DNA from: Acidobacteriota bacterium
GTDB taxonomy: Bacteria; Acidobacteriota; Aminicenantia; UBA2199
Reading direction: 5' to 3'
Length of the DNA stretch: 17,366 bases
NCBI GenBank assembly: GCA_021817755.1
Contig: JAKAGC010000010.1
Span: forward strand, 1 to 17,366
Shown: positions 14,963-17,366 of the stretch, in pieces
Layout: each line of letters starts with the position of its first letter
How positions within the stretch are numbered: the first letter of the stretch is position 1
The notes under the pieces: model-generated
Seen by the model: only the letters and a program-made list of their open reading frames with translations
Told to the model about the DNA's origin: nothing
Database searches by the model: none
Program-made: the position numbers and the translations under genes

Positions 14963-17366
14963 CTATTTATCTGTTTCGTTGAATTTGATCTTTAATTTCT
15001 TGAGATCACCTTTGTAAAATAACTGATTATCATGTACCTTGATCCACTCCTGCCACATGATGGGTAAATTCCTGAAAATGAATTCTCCATTCTGGCCGGT
15101 TACTACTTCTTTGTCTTTGGCTTTCAATATGATACCGGCAGGTCTGATTTCGTTTTCATCAGGAACATTATTTCCATTTTCATCGATGTAAATAAAACCG
15201 GTCAAGGTTTTACATGGAATCAATCCGAAATATATTTCTCCGGTATAATACCGGTTAACAAGACGGGTAGGTTCGTCAATCATAAGGTAATTGACAGGAA
15301 TTGATCTAAGCTCAAGCTGGATGGCTTCATGGTCATCTCCTGCAAGAACAGAGAAACGCCCTTCGGCATCGCTTCTTAAAATACGTCCGCGGGTGTCTTT
15401 TATAAGGATATTGGGTATACCGGGTTCACCTGCTTCTTTGGTGCCATTGACGTTCCGGTCTTCGAAGACGATTCCTTGAATAGGAGAAAAAGGCCTGATG
15501 TTCATGCGTTTGAGATGGAGTGTGTCTTCACACATATCACCGGAAGCGGTATCGGTTCCGAAATCCTGGAATCCTTGCCTGCCGTTAGCGGTAATTGTTC
15601 CATCGAAGTATCCGTAATTCCAATCATATGGGACAAAAGCCTGGTAATTAAATTCAAAAGCGGTTCCTTCGTTCAAACCGTTATATCGCCACTGGAAATC
15701 ACCGAGGAAATCAAGGTTTTCTGTAAACCGGGTTCCTGAATAAATCAAAGGTGGTGTAAAGGTTGATTTGATGAATAATGAAGGGATGTCGTGACCTTTC
15801 CCGTAACCCTGAGGACAGGTGTTATCTACCCGGAGTTTGAAGTTTAATAAATCTCCGGGTTCTACTTCTTCGCGAGGTTCTTCTTTAAATACCTGGTAAT
15901 CGAAGGATGGCAACGTCATAAACCGGTTTTCATCTTCATTTCTAACACCCCATTCATTTTCCAGCATGTAGGTGAAGAAGTTTAGTGTACGTTTGAACCG
16001 GAAATTCTTTTCCTGGGATGTAGCGAGGAGGAAAAGAAGGAATTGCCTGGGTTCATGGTGAAGTATGAGGCCTCTTTCGATATGATCGATGCGATCTGAT
16101 CTGGGAAGTACGGCATCATTGTCCCAATGTTTTTCCAGGTTTTTGAGGGATTGGCTTATTTTTTCGGGAGTCTGGCCGAGTAACTGCTTGGCAATGACAT
16201 CTGCGGCACTTTCAGCAACTTTGGGATCTTTTTTATCGATGAACTGTGAAATTTCATTTTTGAAATAGGATATAAGATGGGGAACGGAAGTAAGGAAGAC
16301 AAGGTCTTCAGGGAGGAGTTTACAGGGTGCGCTTTCCATTTGTTCTTCGATAAAAAGCATCCGGGTAACTTGAGGTGCTGACTGAAGGAGTTTGGCAAGA
16401 GTTAAACGGGAAGCATGCTCTTTGGAAGGAATTATTGTGATTTGTTTGGTTTGGGGATCGATGAATAGATCGAAAGTCAGGGGTACATATTCCATTTCTG
16501 CGAATTTTTGAACGATGTCAAATTGGGAAAGAATGAGCCGTCTGACTTGATTGGAATACTTACCCTGTCCATAGGTGTAATATTTTTCAGCGAGCATGTA
16601 ATTGGCAAGTGTTTCGGTGGAGAAACGTGTACCGGAATTGAGGGGCTCGAGGTCGAAGGGGCCTTTCTTGGGTCCTTTGATGGCCATATTGTCATAGGGG
16701 AGAAGCGTGAGTCCGTCAGAAAGTAATCCGGCTCCGCTGTGTATAAGCGTATCAATGTATTTCTTACCTGTTTCATCAAAGCTGCGGCCTTCTTCGGAAT
16801 TTACTTTTTCTTTGTCTGTCATTAAAAGACGTCCGAAATACTGAAATCCATAGGACAATTCAGCAATACGGGAGGGATTGGTTTCATAACCGGGAGAGAG
16901 AATCTTTGAGAAAAGTTGTGGAATTTCGATTTCGCCAAGGGGGTTAACCTGCGTGGAATGGATTACGGTATCTTTTGAAAAGACGGGGGCGATGTTCTGT
17001 TTGGCACGGGTGAAAGTGAGTACCGGCATAAGGGGTTCGGAGAAGGGGTAGTTCTTTAAAAGACTATAAAGAGAATAGCCCATTGTTAGATTACGTTTTT
17101 TAAGGAATAGGCCGACTTCATCGAAACTGCGATAAATGATTGAAGCATCGGCATCGCGTTCAGTAGTTTTTTGAGTATCGAAGTATAACATAAGTGCAGC
17201 CATACTTTCGAGATTCAGTTTAAACGTGAAATCGGGCTGAACATCAGCGAAAATGCCAACATCTTTCAGGTAGAATTTCTTATTCATGCGCTCTTTGATC
17301 TCATCGAACCGGTTTCCTCCGGCTTTGTAATCGACGGTAGCGGCTAACGCATAATCATGGAGATTC
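14963..17366 (-). CDS. Large surface/secreted-type protein with SdrD_B-like repeats (partial, N-terminus off right edge)
   Basis: The frame is open from the right edge to TAG at 14963, about 800 residues. An ATG at 17287 is internal: 26 further in-frame codons (beginning NLHDYALAAT and ending DEIKER) precede it without a stop, and it has no ribosome site. The N-terminal and middle two-thirds match no family I recognise. Near 15800-15900 there is a beta-sandwich-like stretch (PGDLLNFKLRVDN) of the kind seen in CARDB or DUF11 domains. The C-terminal part carries two SdrD_B-like units. One, near 15300-15490, contains FEDRNVNGTKEAGEPGIPNI. The other, near 15000-15210, contains IDENGNNVPDENEIRPAGI. 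Both show the DxNxNGxxDxxE loop that binds calcium in this family. Such repeats are typical of extracellular or outer-surface proteins. G+C is visibly higher here than in the RiPP genes. Its function is unknown, possibly adhesion or envelope structure. Confidence 0.8.
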   Translation of the reverse strand, partial: NLHDYALAATVDYKAGGNRFDEIKERMNKKFYLKDVGIFADVQPDFTFKLNLESMAALMLYFDTQKTTERDADASIIYRSFDEVGLFLKKRNLTMGYSLYSLLKNYPFSEPLMPVLTFTRAKQNIAPVFSKDTVIHSTQVNPLGEIEIPQLFSKILSPGYETNPSRIAELSYGFQYFGRLLMTDKEKVNSEEGRSFDETGKKYIDTLIHSGAGLLSDGLTLLPYDNMAIKGPKKGPFDLEPLNSGTRFSTETLANYMLAEKYYTYGQGKYSNQVRRLILSQFDIVQKFAEMEYVPLTFDLFIDPQTKQITIIPSKEHASRLTLAKLLQSAPQVTRMLFIEEQMESAPCKLLPEDLVFLTSVPHLISYFKNEISQFIDKKDPKVAESAADVIAKQLLGQTPEKISQSLKNLEKHWDNDAVLPRSDRIDHIERGLILHHEPRQFLLFLLATSQEKNFRFKRTLNFFTYMLENEWGVRNEDENRFMTLPSFDYQVFKEEPREEVEPGDLLNFKLRVDNTCPQGYGKGHDIPSLFIKSTFTPPLIYSGTRFTENLDFLGDFQWRYNGLNEGTAFEFNYQAFVPYDWNYGYFDGTITANGRQGFQDFGTDTASGDMCEDTLHLKRMNIRPFSPIQGIVFEDRNVNGTKEAGEPGIPNILIKDTRGRILRSDAEGRFSVLAGDDHEAIQLELRSIPVNYLMIDEPTRLVNRYYTGEIYFGLIPCKTLTGFIYIDENGNNVPDENEIRPAGIILKAKDKEVVTGQNGEFIFRNLPIMWQEWIKVHDNQLFYKGDLKKLKIKFNETDK

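Noticed and set aside
15476..17287. Additional frames on both strands within the surface-protein gene
   Set aside because: They are shadows of the long open minus-strand frame, which shows domain motifs and continues past the window edge.
17285..17287. ATG at 17287 as the start of the surface-protein gene
   Set aside because: Another 26 in-frame codons lie upstream with protein-like content and no stop, and no ribosome site precedes this ATG. The true start is outside the window.

Overview
The window looks like a chromosomal segment of an A+T-rich diderm (Gram-negative-type) bacterium. The evidence is an RND efflux pump with a lipoprotein membrane-fusion partner, an LpxH-like phosphoesterase, and sigma70-like promoter boxes (TTGACA/TATAAT type). 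The mix of a kinase-SUMF1-hydrolase fusion, SdrD_B-type repeats and a double-glycine radical-SAM peptide cluster recalls poorly cultured phyla such as Aminicenantes or Acidobacteria. That placement is a weak inference from gene style, not from any marker gene.

Layout: (1) 1-4243, minus strand: a self-regulated efflux operon in the order TetR repressor, membrane-fusion lipoprotein, AcrB-type RND transporter. The transporter runs off the left edge. A strong promoter with a dyad operator over the start site precedes the repressor. (2) 4544-5743, plus: a single metallophosphoesterase with its own promoter, divergent from the efflux operon. (3) 5843-7807, minus: a DEAD-box RNA helicase with a DbpA-type RNA-binding domain and a basic tail, possibly leaderless. 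(4) 7808-8455: an A+T-rich gap with possible decayed minus-strand gene ends and the control region of the next unit. (5) 8456-11593, plus: a compact RiPP locus made of a 65-residue precursor with a GG leader and five core cysteines, a terminator-like hairpin, a radical SAM/SPASM maturase, and a second radical-SAM-like protein that keeps its CxxxCxxC motif. (6) 11682-14708, minus: a 1008-residue protein with zinc ribbon, Ser/Thr kinase, membrane segment, PEGA, SUMF1-like and alpha/beta-hydrolase regions. (7) 14963-17366, minus: a large surface-type protein with SdrD_B-like repeats, cut by the right edge.

How the parts work together: the first three genes form an inducible drug or solvent efflux system that lacks only an outer-membrane channel in view. 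The RiPP genes probably act in sequence. The precursor is made in excess because a hairpin limits read-through, the two radical SAM proteins modify the core, and a C39-type peptidase or exporter encoded elsewhere would cut after GG. The RiPP genes are visibly more A+T-rich than their neighbours, as expected for an acquired cassette. A shared hairpin (about 32 nt, loop core GATTTTTCAAA) lies 10-11 nt after two different minus-strand genes and looks like a recurrent genome-specific 3'-end element.

The most interesting unit is the RiPP locus. No rRNA, tRNA, CRISPR array or insertion sequence was seen.
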